Shown here: positions 9,303 to 17,443 of the stretch, in pieces
Position numbering within the stretch: position 1 is the first letter of the stretch
How the letters are laid out: each line of letters begins with the position of its first letter
Assembly: GCF_000715495.1 (NCBI RefSeq)
Contig: NZ_JNLX01000067.1
Coordinates: 1 to 64,000 of the forward strand
DNA length: 64,000 nt
Reading direction: 5' to 3'
Source: Hymenobacter sp. IS2118
Lineage (GTDB): Bacteria > Bacteroidota > Bacteroidia > Cytophagales > Hymenobacteraceae
Notes under the pieces: generated by a model
Databases searched by the model: none
What the model was told of the DNA's origin: nothing
What the model saw: the letters and a program-made list of their open reading frames with translations, nothing else
Translations under genes and position numbers: made by a program

Positions 9303-9521
9303 TCAGATAATGCCGCCGCCGATGAAAAGGCGGAAACAGGCGATGAGAATGGCAATGCCGTTCAGCGTCATACCAGTTTTGCGCTGCCCGAAGGCACCGA
9401 TAATTAGCCCAATCACGGCGAAAATCAGGATGAACCAGTTGGCCCAGCCCAGAAATGGAAAAAGTGCCAATAGCGCCAGAAGCAGCGCCACAATTCCCCA
9501 GAGGGTTGAAATGATGTTCAT
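9303..9521 (-). CDS. Small membrane protein (72 aa)
   Basis: Two or three hydrophobic helices fill this 72-residue protein (IVALLLALLALFPFLGW, WFILIFAVIGLIIGAF, then LNGIAILIACFRLFIGGG). The ATG at 9521 is chosen because the frame upstream to 9644 encodes polar sequence overlapping the previous gene. Short proteins of this kind (DUF4190-like or unnamed) are common in Bacteroidota, but no function can be assigned. It follows the 101-residue gene on the same strand after 38 bases and may be cotranscribed with it. Confidence 0.65.
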   Translation of the reverse strand: MNIISTLWGIVALLLALLALFPFLGWANWFILIFAVIGLIIGAFGQRKTGMTLNGIAILIACFRLFIGGGII

Positions 9522-9559
9522 GTGAATAATCAGCTTGCTGCCGACGGGGCAATGATACG

Positions 9560-9865
9560 CTAATAAAAATCGAAGCCGAGTACGGCCCGCATGGGCACCG
9601 TTGCCCCCGATTTCAGCGTGAGGTGTTCGGCATCGGCGGCCCATACGGTGGTGGCCACCCGCTTGGTAGCGCCGTCGGCCGTTTGAAAATAGATGTCCAG
9701 CTTGCCTTGGTAGGCATTGCCCAGCTTCACGGCCCGGTCCGCATCGGCGCGACGGCGTTGCCGGTCAGTTGCTTCGGCCACCACGTCTTCGTGCGAAAAC
9801 AGTAGGTTTTGAATTGACTCTTTTTCAACTATTTCAACGGTGGCGGCGGTGGGTATAAATGACAT
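9560..9865 (-). CDS. Conserved hypothetical protein (101 aa)
   Basis: Soluble 101-residue protein with no signal peptide. The first half is a charged helix (EIVEKESIQNLLFSHEDVVAEATDRQRRR). The second half has beta-strand character (KLDIYFQTADGATKRVATTVWAADAEHLTLKSG) ending in AVLGFDFY. Such proteins occur widely in Cytophagales as unnamed genes. It is not recognised beyond that. Confidence 0.65.
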   Translation of the reverse strand: MSFIPTAATVEIVEKESIQNLLFSHEDVVAEATDRQRRRADADRAVKLGNAYQGKLDIYFQTADGATKRVATTVWAADAEHLTLKSGATVPMRAVLGFDFY

Positions 9866-9969
9866 GGTGGAACAGGATTAGCCGAACAGTAAGGGAGTTG
9901 GAAATATAGAACTTGTTTTGGCCTGTAAACGGGGTTTCAACCTGGTCAGTCTAGTTTTTTTGCAAAAAA

Positions 9970-10983
9970 CTAGGGAAGCTGAGCCAGGAATTCCATCGTG
10001 TCCACGCGGTCGGCATATTCATCGATGCCGGGGGACTGCGCCTGGCCAAAGGGCAGGCTGCCCGCGAACCGGCCACCGGCCGATACCACGCATTGCGTTT
10101 GGGCCGCGATGTCGGTGAGCTGGTCTACCAAATCAACCTCGCTTTGATATTCAGCGTAGTGCGCCACCGAAATGGGCGACACCAGCGCCGCCTCGGCCCG
10201 CAGCAGCAAAAAGCCGTTGTCGAAGTGTGGCACCCGATTCACCAGCAAAATGCTCTTGTTGTAGTCGTAGTTGTTGTTGTATTTGTGGTGGTGGAGCACG
10301 CCTTCGTGGTTTTGCAACGCATCGAGCAGCGGCACGAAGCTGTAGCCAGTGGGCACAAATAGCTTGCTCACGTTGCGGCAGCCCAGGCCATAATACTGGA
10401 AAATATCGGGGCCGAGCCGGGCCAGTTCCTCACTGGTTTCCTGGCCCGTGAGCACGGCCACGCTGGTGCGGTTGCGCCGGATGAGGTGGGGTTTCCTGCC
10501 AAAATAAAACTCAAAATAGCGCGCCGTGTTGTCCGAGCCGGTCGCAATGAAGGCATCGGCCGCGTTCAGCCGGGGCAGAATTTGAATGAAATCGGTGAAG
10601 CGCGGCTCCAGTTGCGTGAGTGCTTCGATTAGCCACGTCATCAGCACAGTGTCGTCGGCGCTGAGCTTGGCCAGCAGCCCGTGGCCGCTGAGCAGTACGC
10701 ATAGCAGGTCGTGAAAACCTACCAAGGGAATGTTGCCGGCCATCACGACGCCGATTTGGTGCATGGTGCTGGGCTCGGGCGGGTATCGGCTGGCCCAGCG
10801 GCGCAGGGGCGCTTCGGCCAGCAGGTGGGCAATGCCGGCCACGGCGGCCCGCACATTGGGTTCGTCGAACCAGGCGTTTTGGTTGCGGGCCCGGGCGGCC
10901 AGCGTGGTCATTTCGTCGGGGGTGAGGGCGGTGAGGCGATGGCCCAGGGCCACAAAAGCGGCTAAACGTTCGGCGTGATTCAT
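9970..10983 (-). CDS. Acyl-CoA reductase (LuxC-like)
   Basis: NAD(P)H-dependent reductase that converts acyl-CoA or acyl-enzyme to aldehyde, in the aldehyde-dehydrogenase superfamily. The start ATG at 10983 gives 337 residues (MNHAERLAAFVALGHRL); the longer frame to 11061 runs through promoter-like sequence. Visible family parts are GVVMAGNIPLVGFHDLLCVL, IATGSDNTARYFEFYFG and the likely catalytic Cys in YYGLGCRNVSKLFVP. It is divergent from a ferredoxin gene, an arrangement recalled from other Bacteroidota genomes. The physiological acyl substrate is unknown. Confidence 0.85.
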   Translation of the reverse strand: MNHAERLAAFVALGHRLTALTPDEMTTLAARARNQNAWFDEPNVRAAVAGIAHLLAEAPLRRWASRYPPEPSTMHQIGVVMAGNIPLVGFHDLLCVLLSGHGLLAKLSADDTVLMTWLIEALTQLEPRFTDFIQILPRLNAADAFIATGSDNTARYFEFYFGRKPHLIRRNRTSVAVLTGQETSEELARLGPDIFQYYGLGCRNVSKLFVPTGYSFVPLLDALQNHEGVLHHHKYNNNYDYNKSILLVNRVPHFDNGFLLLRAEAALVSPISVAHYAEYQSEVDLVDQLTDIAAQTQCVVSAGGRFAGSLPFGQAQSPGIDEYADRVDTMEFLAQLP

Positions 10984-11078
10984 AACAAAAGGAAGTGACT
11001 CCGGCCAAATACCTGGCTCGGAGCAGACAAAAGCCCCGCAAAATTGGGCTAAACCATGCAAACCCAGCCGTTGTTAGT

Positions 11079-11086
11079 TAATTTTG
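11079..11086 (+). promoter_or_regulatory. Possible -7 box for the ferredoxin gene
   Basis: TAATTTTG matches TAnnTTTG and lies about 90 bases before the ferredoxin ATG. No well-spaced TTG was found upstream, so this is a weak call. Confidence 0.3.
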
Positions 11087-11177
11087 TATGCCCCAAAGAA
11101 CGGCGGCCGGCCGCCCTTTTACGTAAAGGCCCGCAGTTCCTCTTTGGTTTACTTCACTCCCTGACCCCCGACGCCCC

Positions 11178-11528
11178 ATGGCCATCATGATAACCGACGA
11201 GTGCATCAACTGTGGTGCCTGCGAGCCGGAATGCCCAAATAATGCAATTTACGAGGGCGGTGCCCAGTGGCGCTGGGCCGACGGCACCAGCCTGAAAGAG
11301 GTAACCGCTGCCGATGGCACCGTGGTGAGCGGTACCGCCACCCAAACGCCGGTATCGGATGAATACTATTACATCGTATCCGATAAATGCACGGAATGCG
11401 TGGGCTTTCACGAGGAGCCACAGTGCGCTGCCGTCTGCCCCGTCGATTGCTGCGTGGACGACCCCGACCTGCGCGAAACCCGCGAGCGCCTCCTCGAAAA
11501 GAAGGAGTGGCTGCACCTCGCGGCGTAG
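11178..11528 (+). CDS. 4Fe-4S dicluster ferredoxin
   Basis: Small electron carrier of 116 residues. The first cluster motif is [12 protein letters not shown] (residues 11-22). The second motif is interrupted: [22 protein letters not shown], with extra residues between the second and third Cys as in Allochromatium/Azotobacter-type ferredoxins. An insertion between the clusters (about 20-70) is also typical of that type. It could supply electrons to the divergent acyl-CoA reductase, but that is inference from position only. Confidence 0.9.
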   Translation: MAIMITDECINCGACEPECPNNAIYEGGAQWRWADGTSLKEVTAADGTVVSGTATQTPVSDEYYYIVSDKCTECVGFHEEPQCAAVCPVDCCVDDPDLRETRERLLEKKEWLHLAA

Positions 11529-11548
11529 GTTTCGTTGCTAAAGTTTGT

Positions 11549-11583
11549 AAAAGGCCGCTTCTCAGGGAGTGGCCTTTTTTTTT
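11549..11583 (+). terminator. Terminator after the ferredoxin gene
   Basis: AAAAGGCCGCT pairs with AGTGGCCTTTT (one G-T pair) and runs into a T tract of about ten bases, 20 bases after the stop. Confidence 0.8.
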
Positions 11584-11672
11584 GCGGCCGGTTGGGTTGG
11601 TTGTGTGCGGCCTAACGGCTAGGTCGTGGTTGCTCAGATTCCCCGGTTCTAGAGCAACTATAGTAAAAAAGG

Positions 11673-11764
11673 TGTCAAGCTGAGCGCAGCCGAAGCATCT
11701 CGCTCGCTTCGTTCGCACCGTTCAACAAAGCGAGCGAGATGCTTCGGCTGCGCTCAGCTTGACA
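11673..11764. repeat. TGTCAAGCTGAGC perfect 37-bp inverted repeat
   Basis: Arms 11673-11709 and 11728-11764 are exact reverse complements around an 18-base loop. The core CAGCCGAAGCATCTCGC is shared in part with the elements at 26075 and 34470. The perfect match suggests recent spread or continuing conversion between arms. Confidence 0.85.
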
Positions 11765-11859
11765 GACCGAGTTTAATGCCATCACTTCTGCTCTCCACCT
11801 TCCTGAACAAAAAAGCGAACGGTTATCAGCTAAAAGCTAATGGCTGAATACTTGGTGCC

Positions 11860-11867
11860 TATTTTTG
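11860..11867 (+). promoter_or_regulatory. Possible -7 box for valS
   Basis: TATTTTTG matches TAnnTTTG and would start transcription about 20 bases before the valS ATG. The -33 element is not clear; the upstream position is occupied by the AGC-type repeat at 11825-11847. Confidence 0.35.
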
Positions 11868-11892
11868 CCTTTTCTGATTCTAGCATCATTTT

Positions 11893-14559
11893 ATGTCCCT
11901 CGCCACTACGTACTCGCCCACCGACGTTGAAGCCAAATGGTACCAGCGCTGGCAGGAGCAGGGCTTCTTCAAGGCCACCCCCAACCCCAAGAAAGTCCCT
12001 TACACCGTTGTTATCCCGCCGCCCAACGTGACCGGCGTGCTGCACATGGGGCACATGCTGAACAATACCATTCAGGACGTGCTGGTGCGCCGCGCCCGCA
12101 TGCAGGGCAAGGAAGCCTGCTGGGTGCCCGGCACCGACCACGCCAGCATCGCCACCGAAGCCAAGGTAGTGGCCCAGCTTAAGGAGCAGGGCATCGCCAA
12201 AAGTGACCTCACCCGCGAGCAGTTCCTTTCCCACGCCTTCGAGTGGAAGGAGAAGTACGGCGGCATCATCCTGGAGCAGCTTAAAAAGCTGGGCGCCTCC
12301 TGCGACTGGGACCGCACCCGCTTCACCATGGAGCCCGACCTGACCGATGCCGTACTGCGCGTGTTTGTGGACCTCTACAACAAAGGCCTGATTTACCGTG
12401 GCGTGCGCATGGTGAACTGGGACCCCGAAGGCCGCACTGCCATTTCTGATGAAGAGGTGATTGCCAAGGACGTGCAGGCCAAGATGTACTATCTACGATA
12501 TTATTTAGCTGATAGCTCTTCCCCGGACGAGGCTAATGGCCAACAGCTAGCAGCTAATAGCTACATCACAGTAGCTACCTCGCGCCCCGAAACCATCATG
12601 GCCGACGTGGCCGTGGCCGTGAATCCCAACGACCCACGCTTCAGCCACCTGAAGGGCGCAACGTTGCGCATCCCGCTGCTGGGCCGCGAAATCCCGGTGA
12701 TTTTTGACGAGTACGTATCGATGGATTTCGGTACGGGCGCGCTGAAAGTGACGCCCGCGCACGACCTGAACGACTACGAGCTGGGCGTGAAGCACAACCT
12801 GCCCGTTATCGATATTCTGGCCGACAACGGCACGCTCAACGAAAAGGCCGTGCTCTACGTGGGCCAGGACCGGTTTGCCGCCCGCAAGCAAATCGCCAAG
12901 GATTTGCAGGAAGCTGGCCTGCTCGAAAAAATCGAGGAGTACGCCAGCATCGTGCAGACGTCGGAACGCACCAAGGCCGTGATTGAGCCCAAGCTCAGTC
13001 TGCAGTGGTTCATGAAGATGGAGCACCTGGCCAAGCCCGCGCTGGACGTGGTAGAGAACGACACCGTGCGCCTGCACCCGCCCAAGTTCAAGAACATGTA
13101 CCGGGTCTGGATGGAAAACGTGCGCGACTGGTGCATCTCGCGCCAGCTGTGGTGGGGCCAGCAGATTCCGGCCTACTACCTGCCCGTCGGCACCTTCGTA
13201 GTAGCCCTTACGGCCGAAGCCGCCCTGGTCCAGGCCCGCGCCCAGAGCGGCAACGCCGACCTGCAGCTCAGCGACCTGCGCCAGGACGAGGATGTGCTCG
13301 ATACCTGGTTCTCGTCGTGGCTGTGGCCCATTTCGGTATTCGACGGCTTCAAAGACCCCGACAACGCCGACATCAACTATTTCTACCCCACCAACGACCT
13401 GGTGACGGGCCCGGACATCCTGTTCTTCTGGGTGGCCCGCATGATTATGGCCGGCATCGAATTCCGCCAGGAAGTGCCGTTCAAAAACGTGTACCTCACC
13501 GGCATCGTGCGCGACGCCCAGGGCCGCAAGATGAGCAAGCAGCTCGGCAACTCGCCCGACCCGCTCGACCTCATCGCCCAGTACGGTGCCGATGGCGTGC
13601 GCACCGGTATGCTGTTTTCGGCCCCGGCCGGCAACGACCTGCTCTACGACGTGAAGCTGGTGGAACAAGGCCGCAACTTCTCCAACAAGCTCTGGAACGC
13701 CTTCCGGCTCGTGAAGGGGTGGGGGGTTGATGCCACGCTGCCTTTCGTGAACGAGAAGGCCGTTACGTGGTTTGATGCTAAGCTGCAGGGCGCCATCATC
13801 GAGCTCGAAGACCATTTCGAGAAATTCCGGATGAGTGACGCCCTGATGACGGTATATAAGCTGGTCTGGGACGATTTCTGCGCCCTGTACCTGGAGATGG
13901 TGAAGCCCACCTACCAGCACCCCATCGACGCCGAAACCCTGCGCCACACCACGGCCTATCTGGAAACGCTGCTCAAACTGCTGCATCCCTTCATGCCCTT
14001 CATCACCGAGGAGCTGTGGCACGAGCTGGCCGAGCGTGGCCCCCGCGAGTACGTGTGCGTGGCCCCGTGGCCCAAGGCCAGCGCCCCCGCCGCGCCCGCC
14101 CGCATCCTGGCCGACATGGAAAAGGCCCTGGCCATCGTGGCCGGCATCCGCAGCGTGCGCAATCAGAAAAATATCGGTCCCAACAAGCCGCTGGCGCTGG
14201 TGGCCAAAACCGACGATGCGGCCCTGCTCGCCGAATTCGACGGTATCATCCGCAAGCTGGGTGGTATTTCAGAAATGAGCTTCGCCGATGCCGGCCCCGC
14301 CGCCTCAGTGAGCTTCGTGCTGGGCGGCAGCGAGTTCTTCATTCCCCTCGAAGGTCACATCGACTTGGCCGCCGAGCGCACGCGCCTCGAAAAGGAGCTG
14401 GAATACGCCCAAGGCTTCCGCGAATCGGTACAGCGCAAGCTGGGCAATGAGAAATTCGCTCAAAATGCCAAGGCCGAAGTACTGGAAAAAGAACGCCAGA
14501 AGCTGGCCGATGCCGAAGTGAAAATTGTAGCCCTAGAACAAGCCCTGGCGGCACTTTGA
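11893..14559 (+). CDS. valS: Valyl-tRNA synthetase
   Basis: Charges tRNA-Val with valine in the cytosol; class I synthetase of 888 residues. The HIGH motif appears as HMGH at 51-54 and KMSKS as KMSKQ from residue 546. The editing domain begins near residue 195 with ITVATSRPETIMAD. The C-terminal 65 residues form the ValS coiled coil (RTRLEKELEYAQGFRESV). Residues 205-223 (LADSSSPDEANGQQLAANS) are encoded by a copy of the AGC-type palindromic repeat inserted in frame, at what should be a surface loop at the entry to the editing domain. A long hairpin terminator follows at 14571. Confidence 0.97.
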   Translation: MSLATTYSPTDVEAKWYQRWQEQGFFKATPNPKKVPYTVVIPPPNVTGVLHMGHMLNNTIQDVLVRRARMQGKEACWVPGTDHASIATEAKVVAQLKEQGIAKSDLTREQFLSHAFEWKEKYGGIILEQLKKLGASCDWDRTRFTMEPDLTDAVLRVFVDLYNKGLIYRGVRMVNWDPEGRTAISDEEVIAKDVQAKMYYLRYYLADSSSPDEANGQQLAANSYITVATSRPETIMADVAVAVNPNDPRFSHLKGATLRIPLLGREIPVIFDEYVSMDFGTGALKVTPAHDLNDYELGVKHNLPVIDILADNGTLNEKAVLYVGQDRFAARKQIAKDLQEAGLLEKIEEYASIVQTSERTKAVIEPKLSLQWFMKMEHLAKPALDVVENDTVRLHPPKFKNMYRVWMENVRDWCISRQLWWGQQIPAYYLPVGTFVVALTAEAALVQARAQSGNADLQLSDLRQDEDVLDTWFSSWLWPISVFDGFKDPDNADINYFYPTNDLVTGPDILFFWVARMIMAGIEFRQEVPFKNVYLTGIVRDAQGRKMSKQLGNSPDPLDLIAQYGADGVRTGMLFSAPAGNDLLYDVKLVEQGRNFSNKLWNAFRLVKGWGVDATLPFVNEKAVTWFDAKLQGAIIELEDHFEKFRMSDALMTVYKLVWDDFCALYLEMVKPTYQHPIDAETLRHTTAYLETLLKLLHPFMPFITEELWHELAERGPREYVCVAPWPKASAPAAPARILADMEKALAIVAGIRSVRNQKNIGPNKPLALVAKTDDAALLAEFDGIIRKLGGISEMSFADAGPAASVSFVLGGSEFFIPLEGHIDLAAERTRLEKELEYAQGFRESVQRKLGNEKFAQNAKAEVLEKERQKLADAEVKIVALEQALAAL
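12503..12566. repeat. AGC-type palindromic repeat inside valS
   Basis: TTTAGCTGATAGC at the left and CAGCTAATAGCTA at the right are nearly reverse complementary and match the intergenic repeats at 7125, 20068 and 28650. The copy keeps the valS frame and adds about 18 residues compared with the usual short turn between the first beta strand and ITVATSRPET. Confidence 0.75.
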
Positions 14560-14570
14560 AAAACACCCCC

Positions 14571-14619
14571 AAACAACAAAAAGCCACTTCCTGCTACAGG
14601 AAGTGGCTTTTTGTTGTTT
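14571..14619. terminator. Bidirectional terminator between valS and a convergent gene
   Basis: A perfect 23-bp stem (AAACAACAAAAAGCCACTTC... paired with its complement) with a three-base loop and T/A-rich ends on both sides. It serves valS on the plus strand and the 65-residue gene on the minus strand. Confidence 0.85.
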
Positions 14620-14641
14620 GCCTAAGCCGGTAGCGAGTTCT

Positions 14642-14839
14642 TTATTTCGCTCCCTCGCTGGCTGCTTTCTTCTGCAGCAAGGCCAACTGGTTTTGCAGCT
14701 GAAAAGTGACCTTTTCACAATCAGAAAAGCGTTGCTCAGAAGTTTGCAATGCCTTCTGAGTAGCCGAAAGCTGCTGGTACAGATAACCAATCAGCCCAAG
14801 TGCGAGCACCAGCGCGCCAATTACAAAAACGTTTTTCAT
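14642..14839 (-). CDS. Small single-pass membrane protein with coiled coil (65 aa)
   Basis: The first 22 residues form one hydrophobic helix (VFVIGALVLALGLIGYLY). A polar heptad-like helix follows (QQLSATQKALQTSEQRFSDCEKVTFQLQNQLALLQKK), so the protein is probably an inner-membrane anchor with a short coiled coil. It is convergent with valS and shares its terminator. It is not recognised as a named family. Confidence 0.6.
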   Translation of the reverse strand: MKNVFVIGALVLALGLIGYLYQQLSATQKALQTSEQRFSDCEKVTFQLQNQLALLQKKAASEGAK

Positions 14840-14873
14840 ATCGTCAATAAAGTGTTTTAAGCAATTAAGCTGT

Positions 14874-14970
14874 AGCGCGAGGTTTCGCGAAGTAAAAAAA
14901 CAAGTCTCGCAAAGTTGCCATTCAGACGACTTTGCGAGACTTGTTTTTTTACTTCGCGAAACCTCGCGCT
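14874..14970. repeat. Perfect 42-bp inverted repeat overlapping the E2 stop codon
   Basis: Arms 14874-14915 and 14929-14970 are exact complements around a 13-base loop. The outer ends are AGCGCGAGGTTTCGCGAAG and each arm contains an A7 or T7 run. The right arm includes two bases of the E2 stop codon. It could act as a terminator for E2 on the minus strand, since a T7 run lies inside the stem, but its size exceeds that of a usual terminator. Confidence 0.8.
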
Positions 14971-16336
14971 AAATAGCCGTATTCGGGTCGAATTGTTCGA
15001 GGTAGTCGGCCACCTTCCGCACGAACATGCCGCCCAGCGAGCCGTCTACCACGCGGTGGTCGTAGCTGTGGCTCAGGAACATGAACTGCCGCACACCAAT
15101 AAGGTCGCCCTGCGGCGTCTCAATCACGGCGGGCTTCTTCTTGATTGCGCCCACGGCCATGATGGCCACCTGCGGCTGCATGATGATGGGCGTGCCCATC
15201 ACATTGCCGAACGAGCCCACGTTGCTCAGCGTATAGGTGCCGCCTTCCAGGTCGGCGGGGGTGAGCTTGTTGGCGCGGGCCCGGTTGGCCAGGTCGTTCA
15301 TCTTCTTGCTCAGCCCGTTGAGGTTGAGCTGGTCGGCGTTGTGGATGACCGGCACAATAAGGTTGCCGCTGGGCAGGGCCACGGCCACGCCGATGTTGAT
15401 GTCGCGCTTCTTGATGATGTAGTCGCCGTCAATCGAAACGTTAATCAGCGGGTAGTCCTGAATGGCGCGCGCCACCGCCTGAATGAAGAGGGGCGTGAAG
15501 GTGAGGTTTTCGCCTTCACGCTTCTTGTAGGCGTCCTTATGCTTGTTGCGCCAGTTCACCAGATTGGTCACGTCGGCTTCCACAAAGCTGGTGACGTGCG
15601 GCGAAATGCGCTTCGAGTCCACCATGCGCTGCGCAATCATCTTGCGCATTCGGTCCATCTCAATCAGCTCCTGGCCACCGCTCACGCTGGGCACCGGCTT
15701 CACGCTGGCTGCTTGCGGGGCCGCCGCCTGGGGTGCTGGCGCGGGCGCGGCTACAGGGGCTGCGACTATGGCTGGCGCGGCTGCGGCAGGGGCCGCGCTG
15801 GCCGTAAACGACGGCTTGCCGCTGGCTACGTAGTCCAGAATGTCCTTCTTGGTCACGCGGTTTTCTTTGCCAGTACCGGGCAAGTATTCCAGGTCGCTCA
15901 TGCTCACGCCCTCTTCGCGGGCAATGCTGAGCACGAGCGGCGAGAGGAAGCGGCCGGGCTGGTGCTCGGCGCCTGCTACCGTAGCAGCAGCTTCGGCGGG
16001 TACAAAAGGAACGGCGCTGCCGTTGCTCGAAGCGGCAGGAGCCGCCTGCGGGGCTGCGGGAGCAGCGCTCGGCGCGGCGGCACCTGCGGCGGCAGCATCG
16101 GTTTCCATGATGGCAATGGGCGCGCCCACGGCCACGACCTGGCCTTCCTGCACCAGAATTTCCGTCAGCACGCCCGCGTAGATGGCCGGTACTTCGGTGT
16201 CAACTTTGTCAGTGGCTACTTCCAGCACTGATTCGTCCTGCTCAATGGTGTCGCCAATTTGCTTGAGCCATTTCAGGACGGTGCCTTCCATGATGCTTTC
16301 GCCCATTTTGGGCATCGTCATTTCCACTCGTGCCAT
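14969..16336 (-). CDS. Dihydrolipoamide acyltransferase (E2 of a 2-oxo acid dehydrogenase)
   Basis: Core acyltransferase of a pyruvate- or branched-chain 2-oxo acid dehydrogenase complex. The 455-residue protein starts with a lipoyl domain (ARVEMTMPKMGESIMEGTVLKW), the lipoyl Lys being in DKVD near residue 45. An Ala/Pro-rich linker follows. The E3/E1-binding domain contains SPLVLSIAREEGVSMSDLEYL and GTGKENRVTKKDIL. The catalytic domain ends with the SHSYDHRVVDGSLGG motif. E1 and E3 genes are not in the window, so the exact complex is open; the sequence resembles the branched-chain/acetoin group common in Bacteroidota. A promoter lies 48 bases upstream. Confidence 0.9.
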   Translation of the reverse strand: MARVEMTMPKMGESIMEGTVLKWLKQIGDTIEQDESVLEVATDKVDTEVPAIYAGVLTEILVQEGQVVAVGAPIAIMETDAAAAGAAAPSAAPAAPQAAPAASSNGSAVPFVPAEAAATVAGAEHQPGRFLSPLVLSIAREEGVSMSDLEYLPGTGKENRVTKKDILDYVASGKPSFTASAAPAAAAPAIVAAPVAAPAPAPQAAAPQAASVKPVPSVSGGQELIEMDRMRKMIAQRMVDSKRISPHVTSFVEADVTNLVNWRNKHKDAYKKREGENLTFTPLFIQAVARAIQDYPLINVSIDGDYIIKKRDINIGVAVALPSGNLIVPVIHNADQLNLNGLSKKMNDLANRARANKLTPADLEGGTYTLSNVGSFGNVMGTPIIMQPQVAIMAVGAIKKKPAVIETPQGDLIGVRQFMFLSHSYDHRVVDGSLGGMFVRKVADYLEQFDPNTAI

Positions 16337-16383
16337 ATAGGAGGGGTATTGGGGGAGTTAAGGTGGGATGGGAATTTGGTGGC

Positions 16384-16420
16384 ACAAAGGTAGCCAGAAA
16401 GCTGAACGCCCCCGGCGCAA
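16384..16420 (-). promoter_or_regulatory. Bacteroidota-type promoter for the E2 gene
   Basis: On the minus strand TACCTTTG (16391-16384) matches TAnnTTTG, with a TTG at 16420-16418, 26 bases upstream, slightly longer than usual. Transcription would begin about 40 bases before the ATG. Confidence 0.5.
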
Positions 16421-16439
16421 AGCGACGAGGGCGTTTCAA

Positions 16440-16853
16440 TCAATATTTTCCGTTCAGTACATCCTTCGCCGTGCGGTGGAAGTGCTTGCGTTTCAGCTTG
16501 CGCCGAATGGCCGGCGGAATGGACCCGCCCGCCTGGTAGTGCCGAATAATGGCGGCCTCGTTTTCGGCACTGTAGGCATTGGCCTTCAGCGCGCCTGCCA
16601 CCATGAAAGCGGTATTAACTATAATATCGTCGCGGGTTTGCTCGGCAGTGCGCGGGCGGCCCGTTTGTTGGGCATACGACTGCTGGCCGTACAATGACGG
16701 GTTGGTGTTATTAGCCTCAGTTTGCTGCATGCTCTCGCCGCTGCCGCGTTTCTGATGAAACAGCTTGCGCACGGCAAAAACTGTGTCGCGCCCCTGGCTG
16801 AAAGCCGGCAGTGTGCCACTCAATAGCAAGCAAAATAAAAGTAAAGTCTTCAT
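16440..16853 (-). CDS. Secreted hypothetical protein (137 aa)
   Basis: Starts with a clear signal peptide (MKTLLLFCLLLSGTLPAFSQ, cleavage after FSQ or AFS). The mature part is polar and basic, with a Gln/Asn-rich middle (QQTEANNTNPSLYGQQSY) and a basic C-terminus (IRRKLKRKHFHRTAKDVL). No known domain is recognised. It probably acts in the periplasm or at the surface. Its neighbour downstream is the E2 gene on the same strand, separated by about 100 bases that hold the E2 promoter. Confidence 0.65.
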   Translation of the reverse strand: MKTLLLFCLLLSGTLPAFSQGRDTVFAVRKLFHQKRGSGESMQQTEANNTNPSLYGQQSYAQQTGRPRTAEQTRDDIIVNTAFMVAGALKANAYSAENEAAIIRHYQAGGSIPPAIRRKLKRKHFHRTAKDVLNGKY

Positions 16854-17011
16854 GGGTCAGCCGATGGGTAGCGTGGGCATTGTAGTAAGTCCCAGAGCCT
16901 GACTTTAGCCAAGTGGTTGCATGCAGCAGGCCTTTTAGCAGCAAAGTACTGCCTTCCTAACGCTGCCACCATAGCCAGAATAGTATCTCAAGGGCTTATA
17001 GCCGCCCGGCG

Positions 17012-17368
17012 CTATTCCACGGTGATAACCGGCAACCCTTCTTCCATCAAATCGCCGCCCGTGGTCGCGGCCTCCTGCCGGAACTTCGAGAAGCAGATGG
17101 TACGGTTCGACGCAAAGCGGTTGGTTGGGTCGCTGATGACGACTACGTTCTCAAAAGTGCCAAATTCCTTGCCTTCGTACATCAGGCTCTGCTTGATGCC
17201 CAAATCAGGCTTGTTCACCACATTCACATAAATGGACCGGCCCACGGCTTTTGGCCCCGGCTTGGCATAGAGCACCAGCGTTTCAATGCTGCCGTCGCAG
17301 CTATCGGCGCAGCTGCTGAGCAGTAGAACGGTACCGAAGGAAAGAGCAAATTGAAATGATTTTTTCAT
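17012..17368 (-). CDS. Hypothetical lipoprotein (118 aa)
   Basis: The start at 17368 (MKKSFQFALSFGTVLLLSSC) opens directly into a lipoprotein signal peptide with lipobox LSSC at residue 20. The frame from 17407 adds 13 residues that precede the signal and is less likely. The mature part is beta-rich (LVLYAKPGPKAVGRSIYVNVVNKPDLG) and the C-terminus ends GLPVITVE. No family is recognised. Confidence 0.65.
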   Translation of the reverse strand: MKKSFQFALSFGTVLLLSSCADSCDGSIETLVLYAKPGPKAVGRSIYVNVVNKPDLGIKQSLMYEGKEFGTFENVVVISDPTNRFASNRTICFSKFRQEAATTGGDLMEEGLPVITVE

Positions 17369-17390
17369 AACCAGGATAAAGGATTGTAAA

Positions 17391-17424
17391 CAGCAGCGCC
17401 TAACCAAAAGGCTAGGCGCTGCTG
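17391..17424. terminator. Hairpin downstream of accC
   Basis: CAGCAGCGCCTA and TAGGCGCTGCTG form a perfect 12-bp stem with a 10-base loop, 20 bases after the accC stop on the minus strand. There is no clear T run, so it is a weaker terminator or a processing hairpin. Confidence 0.5.
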
Positions 17425-17443
17425 TCGAATCAATAAATAAGCC

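Larger units (their letters stand above)
11584..11892. other. Gene-free stretch before valS
   Basis: The 364 bases between the ferredoxin and valS hold the ferredoxin terminator, a long palindromic repeat (11673-11764), one half of an AGC-type repeat (11825-11847) and a possible promoter box just before valS. No credible reading frame was seen. Confidence 0.7.

Noticed and set aside
12547..14022. A 491-residue minus-strand frame opposite valS
   Set aside because: Shadow of valS; composition (His, Gln, Val, Gly) is typical of antisense frames in high-GC genes.
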